Notes under the pieces: model-generated
What the model saw: only the letters and a program-made list of their open reading frames with translations
What the model was told of the DNA's origin: nothing
Databases searched by the model: none
Source: DAOQTX01 sp035340715
Lineage (GTDB): Bacteria > Bacteroidota > Bacteroidia > AKYH767-A > OLB10
Reading direction: 5' to 3'
NCBI GenBank assembly: GCA_035340715.1
Contig: DAOQTX010000001.1
Span: 1-64,000 of the forward strand
Length of the DNA stretch: 64,000 nucleotides
Translations under genes and position numbers: made by a program
In this document: in pieces, positions 33,573 through 44,900 of the stretch
How the letters are laid out: the number at the start of each line of letters is the position of its first letter
Numbering within the stretch: the stretch's first letter is position 1

Positions 33573-34319
33573 ATGACCACTCAACCTGACTTTGTTTACA
33601 AAGAAATAGATAGCGAAGGGCATGATACCTTAGATGTAATCGCTTTGGCCGATAACTTCAATCGTTGGATGTACGACACGATACATCCTTTTTGCAAAGG
33701 TGATATTTTGGAGATTGGAAGTGGAACAGGAAATATTTCAACTTTCTTTCTCAATAACAACGAGTCCATATTTCTTTCGGATATTAGAGATTCATATTGC
33801 GAAATTCTTCAGCAAAAGTTTAATACACATTCTAATCTACTAGGCGTTCAAAACATTGATTTAATCGACCCCCTATTTGATAAAAAATTTGAAAATCATT
33901 TGAATCGATACGATACTGTTTTTGCTTTGAATGTGGTGGAGCACATTGAAGACGATTTGTTGGCCATCGCCAATTGCAAAAAAATGCTCCGAAAAAATGG
34001 TCATCTCATAATCCTCGTACCTGCATATCAATTTCTTTACAATCGTTTCGACAAAGAATTGTTTCATTACAGAAGGTACAACAAGCAATCGTTGGCGTCA
34101 TTGTTTTTAAAAAACAATCTTGAACTTAGAAAACAAATGTATTTTAATGCCTTGGGTATAGCGGGTTGGTTTGTCAGTGGCAAACTTATGCGAAAGAAAA
34201 TTATACCAAAAGGACAAATGTCCTTCTATAACAAAATAGTCCCTATCGCAAAAATTCTTGATTTTGTGCTTTTAAAAAAGATTGGATTATCCGTAATTAG
34301 TATTGGTCGAAAAAGTTGA
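33573..34319 (+). CDS. Class I SAM-dependent methyltransferase
   Basis: The 248-residue protein has the Rossmann SAM-binding motif ILEIGSGTGNISTFF (~43-57), an acidic ribose-binding position in LSDIRDSYC, and the post-II motif FALNVVEHIEDD (~108-119), typical of small-molecule or lipid-linked methyltransferases. It starts on the base after the CoA-transferase stop and its own stop overlaps the start region of a glycosyltransferase. Methyltransferase plus GT2 pairs are frequent in Bacteroidota envelope-glycan loci, so a glycan or polyprenyl-linked substrate is likely but unproven. Confidence 0.87.
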   Translation: MTTQPDFVYKEIDSEGHDTLDVIALADNFNRWMYDTIHPFCKGDILEIGSGTGNISTFFLNNNESIFLSDIRDSYCEILQQKFNTHSNLLGVQNIDLIDPLFDKKFENHLNRYDTVFALNVVEHIEDDLLAIANCKKMLRKNGHLIILVPAYQFLYNRFDKELFHYRRYNKQSLASLFLKNNLELRKQMYFNALGIAGWFVSGKLMRKKIIPKGQMSFYNKIVPIAKILDFVLLKKIGLSVISIGRKS

Positions 34320-34321
34320 AT

Positions 34322-36844
34322 ATGAAGTTCGAGAAACTATCAATTGTAATTCCTGCCTATAACGAAGGCAAAACCATTCATCTTATATTAGATAAGATAA
34401 AACAAGTAGAGTTGTTGAATGGTATCTCGAAAGAAATTATCATTGTTAACGACTGCTCAACCGACAATACCAGTGAAGCTATTCAATCCTATATGAAACA
34501 GAATGAGGCACTCAATATTCGACTTCATAATCAGGAATATAATCAGGGAAAGGGGGCTGCTTTACATCAAGGGATTAAACTGGCTACAGGCGATTACGTT
34601 ATTATACAAGATGCCGATTTAGAGTACGATCCTCAAGAGTATAATCTTTTGATTAAGCCGGTGTTGGATGGTTTTGCAGATATTGTTTACGGCTCAAGAT
34701 TTTTGGGAGGAAATGCACATCGAATATTATTTTTCTGGCATACGATCGGGAATAAATTCTTAACCTTCTTGTCCAATATGTTCACTAATCTGAATTTAAG
34801 TGACATGGAGACCTGTTATAAAATGTTCAGAAGAGATATTATACAATCGCTCGAATTAAAAGAAAAAAGATTTGGATTCGAGCCCGAAGTGACTGCAAAG
34901 ATTGCTCGTGTAAAAGATGTTAGAATTTATGAAGTGGGCATTTCGTATTATGGAAGAACTTTTGCAGAAGGCAAGAAGATTGGATGGAAGGATGGTTTTA
35001 GAGCCATTTATTGTATTATTAAATACAACTTTCGCCATTTCCGGATTTTCAAACATTTCTCTTCTTTTATTATTGCACTTTGTCTGTTGATAGGTACAAT
35101 GTATGCCTATAAAAACAGAGTTGTAGGATGGGATAAAGAACAATATAAAACCATCATCACTGCTGATGGACGAGGGTATTATCTTTACCTTCCAGCTATT
35201 TTCATCTATAATGACCTTCAATATTCATTTATTGAGCCCATTGAGAAATCACTCGGATATTCGCATTATGCAGCAGATTACTTAATTAATCTGGATAAAA
35301 AAAAAATTAATCTCTACCCTCTAGGACTTGCCATACTTTGGTTTCCTTTTTTTTTAATCGCGTACTTCTTAAGTTTTCTACTTGGCTTTCCACTAGACGG
35401 CTATAGCTTTCTGTTCCAGGTTTCAATTGTAGGCGCTGCTTTATTTTATGTGGGCCTGGGTCTTATATTCCTAAAAAAACTAATTCGATCATTTATTCAG
35501 TCCGAAATTATTACCGGCTTCGCTGTTGGTTTTATTTTCCTTGCAACCAATCTGTTTTATTATACCACCATTGAATGCAGTATGACGCATGCATATAGTT
35601 TTTCCCTAATTAGTATTTGGAGTTACCTTTTGTATTCATTGTCGAAAACATTTTCTTCCAAAAAAATGTTGCTCTCCGCATTACTTTTAGGTTTAATCTT
35701 TACCATTCGTCCATCCAATGTTTTTATATGTGCCTTTATTCCTTTTCTTGCCGGCACACCACAACTGTTTAGAAATTTAATTATAAAAGTTTTTTTTAGT
35801 GTTGGGAATCTCTTACGCGCTATACTATTTGTACTATTGGTTCCAATACTGCAAATGATATTTTGGAAAATTCAAAGCGGTAGTTTTTTTATAGATACTT
35901 ATTCTCTTTTAAATTTATCCTTAGATTTTTCTAAACCGCATATTGGACAAATTTTAGTGAGTTATAGAAAAGGGCTTTTCGTTTACACGCCAATCTTATT
36001 CATCTCACTGCTCGGTTTTATAAAACTATTCCGTTCCAAGAACTGGTTTTCGTTTATTTCTTTGCTTGTAGCACTATCTATTATTATTTATGTGGTTTCC
36101 TCTTGGCCTATTTGGTGGTATGGTGGCAGTTATGGAATGCGCCCCATGATAGATATATATGTTTTCTTTGGTTTGCTCCTGGCTTTTGCTTTCTCCTGGA
36201 AGTCTAAAGTTTTTAAAGCTCTCCTTATTGGAATGTGCAGCGTATTAATGGTCGTAAACTTTATTCAAATGTATCAATACCGAAGTTATATTATGCATTG
36301 GATAGACATGAATAAAGCATCCTATTGGAAGATCTTTTTAAAAACTGACGATTCCTATAAAGGAATATTATACAATAAGAAAAACACGCTCGAAGTAGGA
36401 GATCGAAAAGAATTTGCACGATGGAAAAATTCCTTTGATGCAGAAAATGTTTGGGGCAATTCTCATACACTCTCTTCAGTGTACTCATCTTCAGCTCCAA
36501 ATTCGGTTTTACTATCCACTATAAATACTTACAGCCCCACACTAATCATTCCACGATCAGATTTGGGAGATAGCACAGTGGTACTTCAGGTGTCTTGTAA
36601 AGTGATGGTAAAATCCAATCAACATCTTAGCAGTATTGTAGTATCTACTGAAGATGGGACCTCAAGCCTTTATTATGATGCTTTTGCATTAAACTCTATA
36701 GCTCCATCCAATTCATGGAACGATGTATCGGCTAAATTCTTTGTGCCAAGAAAAGAATTAGAAAATGAATTTGTAAAGATATATTTCTATTGCACCGAAG
36801 GTGAGTTGTATGTGGATGATGTTGAAGTGATCGGTTATCGATAA
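34322..36844 (+). CDS. GT2 glycosyltransferase fused to a multi-helix membrane domain and a C-terminal beta-sandwich
   Basis: The 840-residue protein has three parts. Residues ~1-235 are a GT-A family 2 domain like dolichol-phosphate mannose synthase (SIVIPAYNEGKTIHLIL, VNDCSTDNT, nucleotide-sugar DADLEYDPQ). Residues ~240-650 hold about ten membrane helices with the loop ADGRGYYLYLPAIF, like GT-C type lipid-sugar-using membrane glycosyltransferases. Residues ~690-840 look like a carbohydrate-binding jelly-roll ending YVDDVEVIGY. A fusion of a lipid-sugar synthase with its likely user is inferred. The ATG at 34322 is preferred to a TTG at 34316. It forms an operon with the methyltransferase and is convergent with the GH16 gene. 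Confidence 0.85.
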   Translation: MKFEKLSIVIPAYNEGKTIHLILDKIKQVELLNGISKEIIIVNDCSTDNTSEAIQSYMKQNEALNIRLHNQEYNQGKGAALHQGIKLATGDYVIIQDADLEYDPQEYNLLIKPVLDGFADIVYGSRFLGGNAHRILFFWHTIGNKFLTFLSNMFTNLNLSDMETCYKMFRRDIIQSLELKEKRFGFEPEVTAKIARVKDVRIYEVGISYYGRTFAEGKKIGWKDGFRAIYCIIKYNFRHFRIFKHFSSFIIALCLLIGTMYAYKNRVVGWDKEQYKTIITADGRGYYLYLPAIFIYNDLQYSFIEPIEKSLGYSHYAADYLINLDKKKINLYPLGLAILWFPFFLIAYFLSFLLGFPLDGYSFLFQVSIVGAALFYVGLGLIFLKKLIRSFIQSEIITGFAVGFIFLATNLFYYTTIECSMTHAYSFSLISIWSYLLYSLSKTFSSKKMLLSALLLGLIFTIRPSNVFICAFIPFLAGTPQLFRNLIIKVFFSVGNLLRAILFVLLVPILQMIFWKIQSGSFFIDTYSLLNLSLDFSKPHIGQILVSYRKGLFVYTPILFISLLGFIKLFRSKNWFSFISLLVALSIIIYVVSSWPIWWYGGSYGMRPMIDIYVFFGLLLAFAFSWKSKVFKALLIGMCSVLMVVNFIQMYQYRSYIMHWIDMNKASYWKIFLKTDDSYKGILYNKKNTLEVGDRKEFARWKNSFDAENVWGNSHTLSSVYSSSAPNSVLLSTINTYSPTLIIPRSDLGDSTVVLQVSCKVMVKSNQHLSSIVVSTEDGTSSLYYDAFALNSIAPSNSWNDVSAKFFVPRKELENEFVKIYFYCTEGELYVDDVEVIGYR

Positions 36845-36849
36845 ACGAT

Positions 36850-38829
36850 TTAATCAACTTCAATCTCATAAACTATTCCTTTTAAATCTTTTGATGGAAA
36901 TGGGATGTTATCTTGGTGATAGACCACCGGTGGCCACCATTCACCATAATGAAACTCCTGCGTAATCACCATCACCATTTGATTGTTTGGTACCGAAGTT
37001 ACTTCCGTGTTCATCTTACAGATCAATCGCATTTTATCCTTTGAAGGCCCTATACGCCAATTTATTTCTTCCGGCTTCCATTCAATCTCAAAATAATAAA
37101 AATCACTTTTAAACAACTCATCCTCATTTTGAGGAGACCGTAAAGTTATGGCTTGATGATAATCATCCCATCGGTGTAAATTATAAATACCCTCTTTTGT
37201 ACGGAAAGGGACAACTCCTTTTATATCTGTTTTTGGATCTCTGCAAGCCATATCCCAATTCGTACAGGCAACAATGATGTCTGAGTTTAATCTAGCATCC
37301 TCATTCGGATATTGACTATTGTTTCCGTAGGAAGTCTTCGGCCAATACTGACTCGTTTTAATAATCTCAAAATCTATCTCCGAATAATTTAAAGTTGGAA
37401 CTCTTACGGATGCATCCATTTCTACATGCTTAGGAATATAGCCTTGATCAGAACAGACTCTCCTCTCATTCCACTTCGACTCCGATTGATACAACAACCA
37501 AAATGCATTGGTCAATCCATTCCAAACATTATTGGAACTAAGCAATTCAGGAAACTTTATTTTAGCTCTGTAAGTTCCATACGTTAAGCCAATGCGTGAA
37601 ATAATTCCTACTTGTTCTTTTCGCTTATCCTTTCTTGATTGATTCCCCGGATTAGATAGTTCAATAGCATTTTCATTTTTAGCTACTGTCTTGCATGGGC
37701 AATCCGTTATATAAAAATGATCTTTCAATCTTTTATGATCCGGCCATTTGGAATACTCTTCAAACTGAGCATTCGACATATTCTCTCCAACAACATCCAT
37801 TGATGCATCAATGTTGTTAAAGTTCTTATCCTTATGAAGCATATGAAAATACTGTTCAAACAACGCATTTTGAAACAACTCTTTGTGATCTCCGCACTGC
37901 TCTGTGAAACAATGATCAGAGAATTCTTCTCCCGGATATTTAAAGCGATCTACATAAATGCCATTTGCTCCTGTATAACGTGCAAAAACACTTAGCTCTT
38001 CTTGGAAAGGAATCCAAACCCAATTGATTCCTGATTTTTCACTTTTAATAATACTCCATGGATTTATAAACTCTCCGGATGAGGACTTTTGGGATAGAAA
38101 GAGGACACTGCTATCCAACTCCTGAAATGCGCCTTCATTAAAAACCAAAATCGAAAATTCATATGTTCCGGTACGAGGGTTTCGTTTCCATCGATTGTTG
38201 ATGCTTCCTTCATCTTCTTTTTGATTCGCCATATACACCGCATCCATGTGCAGCTGTTCACTTAAAGATCTTCCGGATTTGTTCGATTTTTCTTTAATAG
38301 AATTCAACCATTCCGGATTGGATTCAATTTCTTCGATATAGGATTTAATGAGTAGCTCTTTCTCGGCATGACTTAATTTTGTCCCACCATAATATTTTTC
38401 CTCGTTTCTAGGATTACCCATTATTCGAAGAGAATCTTTAATGGTAATGATTCCTTCATCTGGAATTTTTACTGAACGAACTTCATCAGGATTCTCCCAT
38501 GAACCATAGAAATTTTCATGCGATAGAGGATCATTCTCTTCTAATTTATACTTCTTGTTTTGATAATAAACTTTATAGTAGATTATCTCATTAGGTGTCC
38601 CTTTTATATCTAAGGAGAATCTAATAAACCCCGGATCTTGATTATCAGAAGGAATCACAATTCCATTCTGAAATGCGTTGTTTAAATCCATCTCCAAACG
38701 ATAGTTCCCTTCCTTAGGCATCATGCCTTCTAAAATGTGAACATTGCTTACTTCAAAATTTACCTCACTAAAATCACAAGCGGAAAGAAAAAGAAGTAGT
38801 GCAGAATATATACAACTCTTTAAATGCAT
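36850..38829 (-). CDS. Lipoprotein with a C-terminal GH16-like domain
   Basis: The 659-residue product has a lipoprotein signal (CIYSALLLFLSAC, lipidated Cys at about residue 18). The N-terminal ~400 residues are not recognised. The C-terminal ~250 look like family 16 glycoside hydrolase: GTYRAKIKFPE, the active-site pattern EIDFE near residue 480 and YYFEIEWKPEEINWRIG near 590. GH16 enzymes cut beta-1,3/1,4-glucans, galactans and related polymers; the substrate is unknown. Start MHLKSC at 38829 is chosen for the lipobox and because a full promoter lies against it. It is downstream of the giant SprB-repeat gene but separated by a terminator. Confidence 0.78.
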   Translation of the reverse strand: MHLKSCIYSALLLFLSACDFSEVNFEVSNVHILEGMMPKEGNYRLEMDLNNAFQNGIVIPSDNQDPGFIRFSLDIKGTPNEIIYYKVYYQNKKYKLEENDPLSHENFYGSWENPDEVRSVKIPDEGIITIKDSLRIMGNPRNEEKYYGGTKLSHAEKELLIKSYIEEIESNPEWLNSIKEKSNKSGRSLSEQLHMDAVYMANQKEDEGSINNRWKRNPRTGTYEFSILVFNEGAFQELDSSVLFLSQKSSSGEFINPWSIIKSEKSGINWVWIPFQEELSVFARYTGANGIYVDRFKYPGEEFSDHCFTEQCGDHKELFQNALFEQYFHMLHKDKNFNNIDASMDVVGENMSNAQFEEYSKWPDHKRLKDHFYITDCPCKTVAKNENAIELSNPGNQSRKDKRKEQVGIISRIGLTYGTYRAKIKFPELLSSNNVWNGLTNAFWLLYQSESKWNERRVCSDQGYIPKHVEMDASVRVPTLNYSEIDFEIIKTSQYWPKTSYGNNSQYPNEDARLNSDIIVACTNWDMACRDPKTDIKGVVPFRTKEGIYNLHRWDDYHQAITLRSPQNEDELFKSDFYYFEIEWKPEEINWRIGPSKDKMRLICKMNTEVTSVPNNQMVMVITQEFHYGEWWPPVVYHQDNIPFPSKDLKGIVYEIEVD

Positions 38830-38832
38830 TCC

Positions 38833-38861
38833 CAAATCTACACTTCTTCGATTAACAACAA
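38833..38861 (-). promoter_or_regulatory. Complete promoter of the GH16-like gene, predicted leaderless
   Basis: On the minus strand TTG (38861-38859) is followed after 18 nt by TAGATTTG (38840-38833) and, three bases later, the ATG. Spacing and both elements match the Bacteroidota consensus. The -33 element touches the terminator hairpin of the preceding giant gene. Confidence 0.7.
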
Positions 38862-38892
38862 AAATGGTCTGCAATTTCTTGCAGACCATTTT
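38861..38892 (-). terminator. Terminator of the giant SprB-repeat gene
   Basis: A perfect 14-bp stem (AAAATGGTCTGCAA / TTGCAGACCATTTT) with a four-base loop lies about 38 nt past the giant gene's stop and continues into a T-rich stretch on the minus strand. Confidence 0.85.
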
Positions 38893-38929
38893 GTTTGTAG
38901 GGGCTATTTATCGATTCGGAACGAACTTC

Positions 38930-41900
38930 TTATTGAAGAACAATTCTTACGATTTCACTATCACCATCAACATTAAGTTGAATCATATATACACCTTTGC
39001 GCAATGTGCTAAAGTCGTAGTTGATTTGGTTCAATCCGCCATCGGCAATACCGCTGTGGCTATAAACCATCTTACCCGTCATATCCATCATGTGCATAGT
39101 GTACTGAGCTCCATATTCAGCATTAAACTGTAAGCTTAGCGATCCATCGGTTGGGTTCGGGAATGCCTTCACAGCCATTCCATCACCTAATCCGTGAGCA
39201 ACTCTTGGAGGAGCAGCAGGACAAGTAAGCACACTGTTCTGTTGAACACCACCTGACCAACTTTGGTTGATCAATGCTACTGCATTTGAAAGTGCAGTTG
39301 CACTGTATGGTGAGCTACAACCTGCCAGTTTCTTATTAGCCTCAGCCAATATTTGATTTACGGTCATACCACTGAATGGCGCGTTTGCATAAATCATATT
39401 GCCTAAGCTAACGGTGCTGGTAGGCGCAAAATTAGGATCATACTGATCAAACTTAACGTTCAATGTCAACGCTACCAATTCAGCAGCGAAAGTATTGCTA
39501 TACGTTGAGAATGTTGGATTCACCAAGTTAGCTGTCAATGACGCAGGAGATCCAGTACTTGGCAAGAACAACTTCACAGCCGTTACATTGGTTAACTGTA
39601 GTGACTTACCACCGGCACAGTACGAAGTACCACCAAGTGTTAAGTATGCAGGACCAGGGAATACCGCATTAAAGTTATTTGCTAAGTAGGTTCCGGCATT
39701 GCTTCCGTTAGGAGCTACATTCCAACCAGCAGTAGTTTCAGTTCTGAATCCAATACAGCTGTATGCAGGCTCAGTAATAACTACTGTTGCCGCTACAGTA
39801 CAATTATTAGCATCGGTAACTACTACAGTATAAGTAGAAGCATACAATCCACTTGCAGAAGCAGTTGTTTGAGCAGGAACAGTGTTCCAGCTATAACTGT
39901 ATGGAGGAGTTCCTCCACCTACTGTAGCTGTAGCAGAACCATCACTTCCTCCAGGGAATGAAACGTTCGTCTGACTGGTGCTGATAGACAAGGCTGCAGG
40001 ATTACTGATCGAGGCGCTGCACTGAGTACTACATCCATTCGCATCGGTAACAATAACTGTATAAGTACCACCAGATAATCCGCTTACAGAAGACATTGTA
40101 GAGCCATTGCTCCAAGCATAGCTATATGGTGCAGTTCCACCACTTGCACTTACAGAAGCTGTTCCATCATTTGCTCCGTTACAGCTGATGTTATTTTCAG
40201 CAACTGAACATACCAATTGATTTGGCTCTGTAATCACTACGCATAAGTATGCTGCACAACCTTTACCGTCAATTACATTGATTGTATATGGACCGGCAAC
40301 TAAGTCGGAACGATCTTCAGTAGTTGCACCATCATCCCAAACAAATGAGTATGGTGTAGTTCCACCGCTGATCACTATGTCAATAGTACCAGTGTTTCCA
40401 CCGTTACAGTCGACATTTGTACCGGTTCCGCTGATCGACAATGGTGTTGCAGGCTGACTGATAATTACCAACATTGAAGCGGTACATCCGTTAGCATCTC
40501 CAACCGTTACGGTGTAGATACCAGCCGTCAATCCGGTAGCAGTTTGAGTAGTTTGAATTGGCGCTGTGCTCCAGTTATATGAGTAAGGAGCAACTCCACC
40601 ACTCACATGAACTGTAGCGTTTCCGTTATTTCCACCAAAGCAACTGATATCGGTCTTAGTTACTGATAGTGCTATTGCATCCGGCTCAGTTAAAGTAATC
40701 TGAGCTGCAGCAATACAAGTTCCATCATCAACAGTAACTGTGTATGTACCCGCTGTTAATCCAGTGATATCTTCAGTGGTTGCACCATTACTCCATAAGT
40801 AGGTGTATGTGCCGCTTCCACTAACTACCGTCAGATTCACAGAACCATCAGTACCACCATTGCAACGGATATTATATCCACCTGCATAAACTGGTGAAGC
40901 AATATTCAACGCTAGGTTACCATTGTTAGGCATAATTACACAATGAACAGTAACACAACCATTTTCATCGGTTACAGTTACATAATTAGCACCTGCCGGT
41001 AAACCGGTAGCTGTTGCCGTTGTTTGAACCGGGTTGGTATTCCATGCATAGCTGTATGGTCCACTTCCTCCGGATACACTCACTTGAGCTGATCCGTTGG
41101 CTACACCACAACCTGCTACTTGAAGTATTGAGTCAACTACAACCATTGGTGCAGGCTCAACAACTTCAATGCTATCTTGTGCAATACATCCATTTGCATC
41201 GCTTACTGTTACATAGTACCAACCTGCAAGCAGATTACTGATTACATTTTGGTTTCCTCCAGTGCTCCAGCTATAAGAGTATGGTGAAGTTCCACCACTA
41301 ACAATTACACCTGCGCTACCGTTGCTGTATCCATTGCAGCTAACATCAGTCTTGCTCATGGCAAGAGATAATGCAGCAGGCTCGTTTACAACACCAGATA
41401 ATTCAAGAGTACAACCTGTTGAATCGGTAATGGTAACCGTATATGAACCTCCGGCTAATCCACTAGCATTCTGAGTCGTTTGACCATTGCTCCATGCAAA
41501 GCTGTAAGGCATAATACCACCACTTAAGTTGGTAACCGCTAATGAACCATCGGCAGCACCATTACATGATACATGCGTTGGAACCAAAACAGCTGACAAT
41601 GAAGCAGGTTGATTTACAACTACAGTACACATTGTAGTACAACCATTTGCATCAGTCACCACTACAGTGTAAGTACCAGCTGCAAGGTCAGTAGCAATTG
41701 CATTGGTTTGGATCGGGCTGGTATTCCAGCTATAGCTGTATGGAGCCTGACCACCAAACACATTTACAGTTGCAGTACCATTAGCCTGACCACAATATGC
41801 AAACGTACAAGAAGTGTTGCATGTAAATGGTGCAGGTTCAGTTATCTGAACAGATCCATTAATGCTACATCCGTTGGCATCGGTTACCGTTATAAAATAA

Positions 41901-44900
41901 GTACCGGCAGCCAATCCACCTGCCATAGCGGTAGTTTGACCATTGCTCCACAAGTAAGTATATGGCTGTGTGCCTCCACTTACATTAGCAGTAGCATGTC
42001 CGGTAGCAGCACCGTAGCAGTTGTTGTCAACCTTATTGATATTTAATGCCAATGGCATTGGTTCATTAATAACAGCAATGCAAGATGTAGAACATCCACT
42101 AGCATCAGTAATGGTTACGGTATAAACACCAGCTCCCAGTCCAGTTGCAGTTGCAGTGCTTTGGAATGGTGCAGTATTCCAGTTGTATGAATATGGAGGA
42201 GTTCCACCATTAACAACAACAGTAGCTGAACCATCTTGATATCCATTACATGTTACATTAGTTGTAGAAGAAATAGAGCAGCTTAAGTTACCGGTTTGAC
42301 CGATAATAACTACATCTGCATTCACACAACCATTTGCATCCGTAACGATCACGTTATAAACACCTGCTGCCAATCCGGTAGCCGTTGCATAGAACTGACC
42401 ATCAGACCATAGATAAGTATAAGGACCTACTCCACCTGTAGCGGTTACGGTAGCAGAACCATTATCCTGTCCACAACTTGCGTCAATTCCAACAGTACTT
42501 AATAGTAATGCTGCAGGCTCTGTAACTGTTATGCTAGCATTAACTACACAACCATTCACATCAGATATGGTAACACTGTATGTACCGGCTCCAACACCAC
42601 TTAAGTCTTCGGTAGTTGCTCCGTTGCTCCATACAAAAGAGTATGAAGGAACTCCACCACTAACGGTTAAGTCAATTGCACCGGTTAAGTTTCCATTACA
42701 GTCAACATTAGTTACTGTATATCCATAATTCAACTGAGTAGGTTGACCAATTTTAACACAGCATACTATGCTACATCCTAGAGAGTCAGTTACTGTTACA
42801 TAATATGTACCAGCAGCCAATCCTGTTGCAGTAGCGGTAGTTTGTACCGGAACTGTATTCCAAGCATACGTATATGGAGCACCCACACTATATGGAGTAC
42901 CACCACTTACATTGGTTGTTCCACTTCCATCAGCACTACCAAAGCAAGTAGGAGCAACTACAGTAGAGTCAACACATACAAGTGCTGAAGGCTCAGTTAT
43001 TACAATACTTGCAGATGCAGTACATCCAGAGAAATCTTGAACTATTACTGTATACACGCCTGCCACTAAGTTTGTAGCTGTTGGAGTATTCTGAAGATTA
43101 TTCCATAAGAACATGTATGGAGCTGTTCCACCACTAACACTTACGGTAGCAGAACCACTGTTACCGCCATTACAAGCTACATTCGAACCACTGATGTTCA
43201 ATAACATTCCTGCAGGCTCATTTACGGTCACCTGACAAGTAATACTACATCCATTGGCATCGGTAATGGTAACGGTATGAACTCCGGCTGCAACTAAATT
43301 AGCAGTAGCTGTTGTCGCTCCATTGCTCCACAAGTAAGATAGAGCACCTGTTCCACCTACGGCAGATACAGTTACTTTACCATCGGAATATCCATTACAA
43401 GATACATGATCCAATACTGAACAATTCGCAATAATCTGACTTGGGTCAATGATCTCTACTTCTTCAGTAGCGGTACAACCACCTGCATCGGTAACAGTAA
43501 CGGTATAAACACCGGCTATTAATCCAACTGCAAGATCAGTTGTTTGACCATCGCTCCACAAGTAGCTATAAGGCTGTGTACCACCCACCGGAACAGCTAG
43601 AGCTGAACCATCGTTTCCACCGAAACATGATGGGTTTACTGAAGGATCAATATCTACCTGTAAAGTACCAGGCTGACTGATCACTACATTCGCCATTTCA
43701 TTACATCCATTTGCATCAGTAACGGTAACAACATACACACCAGCCGTTAATCCGGTTGCTGTAGCTGTTGTTTGACCATTGCTCCACAAGTAACTGTACG
43801 GTGCGGTTCCTCCTTCTGCCAATGCAGTTGCAGAACCCAATCCACCATTACATGGAATGTTTACTACGTTAATCATTGTAACCACTAAAGCACTGTCTGG
43901 CTCGGTTACTTCAATGCTATCCTGAGCAGAACATCCTACAGCATCTGTTACCGTAACAGTATACATACCAGCAACTAAACCAGTGGCAGTTGCAGTATTC
44001 TGTGGAGGTACTGTATTCCATAAGATTGTATATGGAGGTGTTCCACCTGATATTGTTGTAACAGAAGCAGTACCATTGTTACCACCGGTGCAACTTACAC
44101 TGGTTGTTGACAATGCACCTATCACAATTGAATTAGGTTGATTTACTATAATTCCACTTACTACTATAGAACAGTTGTTGGCATCCGTTACCGTTACGCT
44201 GTACGATCCGGCTACTAATCCACTAGCTGTTTGTGTCGTCTGACCATCGCTCCATAAGTAAGTATAAGCTCCGGTTCCACCCACTGGGAATACTGTAGCT
44301 GATCCGTCATTGCCACCATTACAAGTGGTATTCACCACAGAGAATGTAGCTGTTATTGCAACCGGTTCGGTTACTGTAACATCACATACTGCAGTACATC
44401 CATTGGCATCGGTAACTACTACAGTCCAAACACCTGTACTTAAACCTACAGCCGTAGCTGTTGTTTGAGCAGGATTGGTATTCCATAAGTAGCTTAGCTG
44501 ACCAGAACCACCGGTAGCAACAGCTGTAGCCTGACCATCATTTCCACCATTACAGCTTACGTTATTATCTACACTGCATGATAAGTTAATTGCAGGAGGC
44601 TCTGGAATAACCACAGTACAACTGGTATTACAACCATTAGCATCCACCACTATTACGGTATAAGTACCCGCAGGTAAACCTGTTGCAGAAGCAGTAGTTT
44701 GAACCGGGTTTGTACTCCATATATACATATAAGGACCCGTTCCACCATTTACATCTATACATGCTGCTCCATCGTTAGCTCCAAAACAACTTACCGGCTG
44801 GAAGCACTGATTGTTTACAGAACAACTTAATGAGCTAGACTGAGAAACAGTCACTGCACACTCAGAAGTACAACCTTTAGCATCGGTAACCACGACTGTA

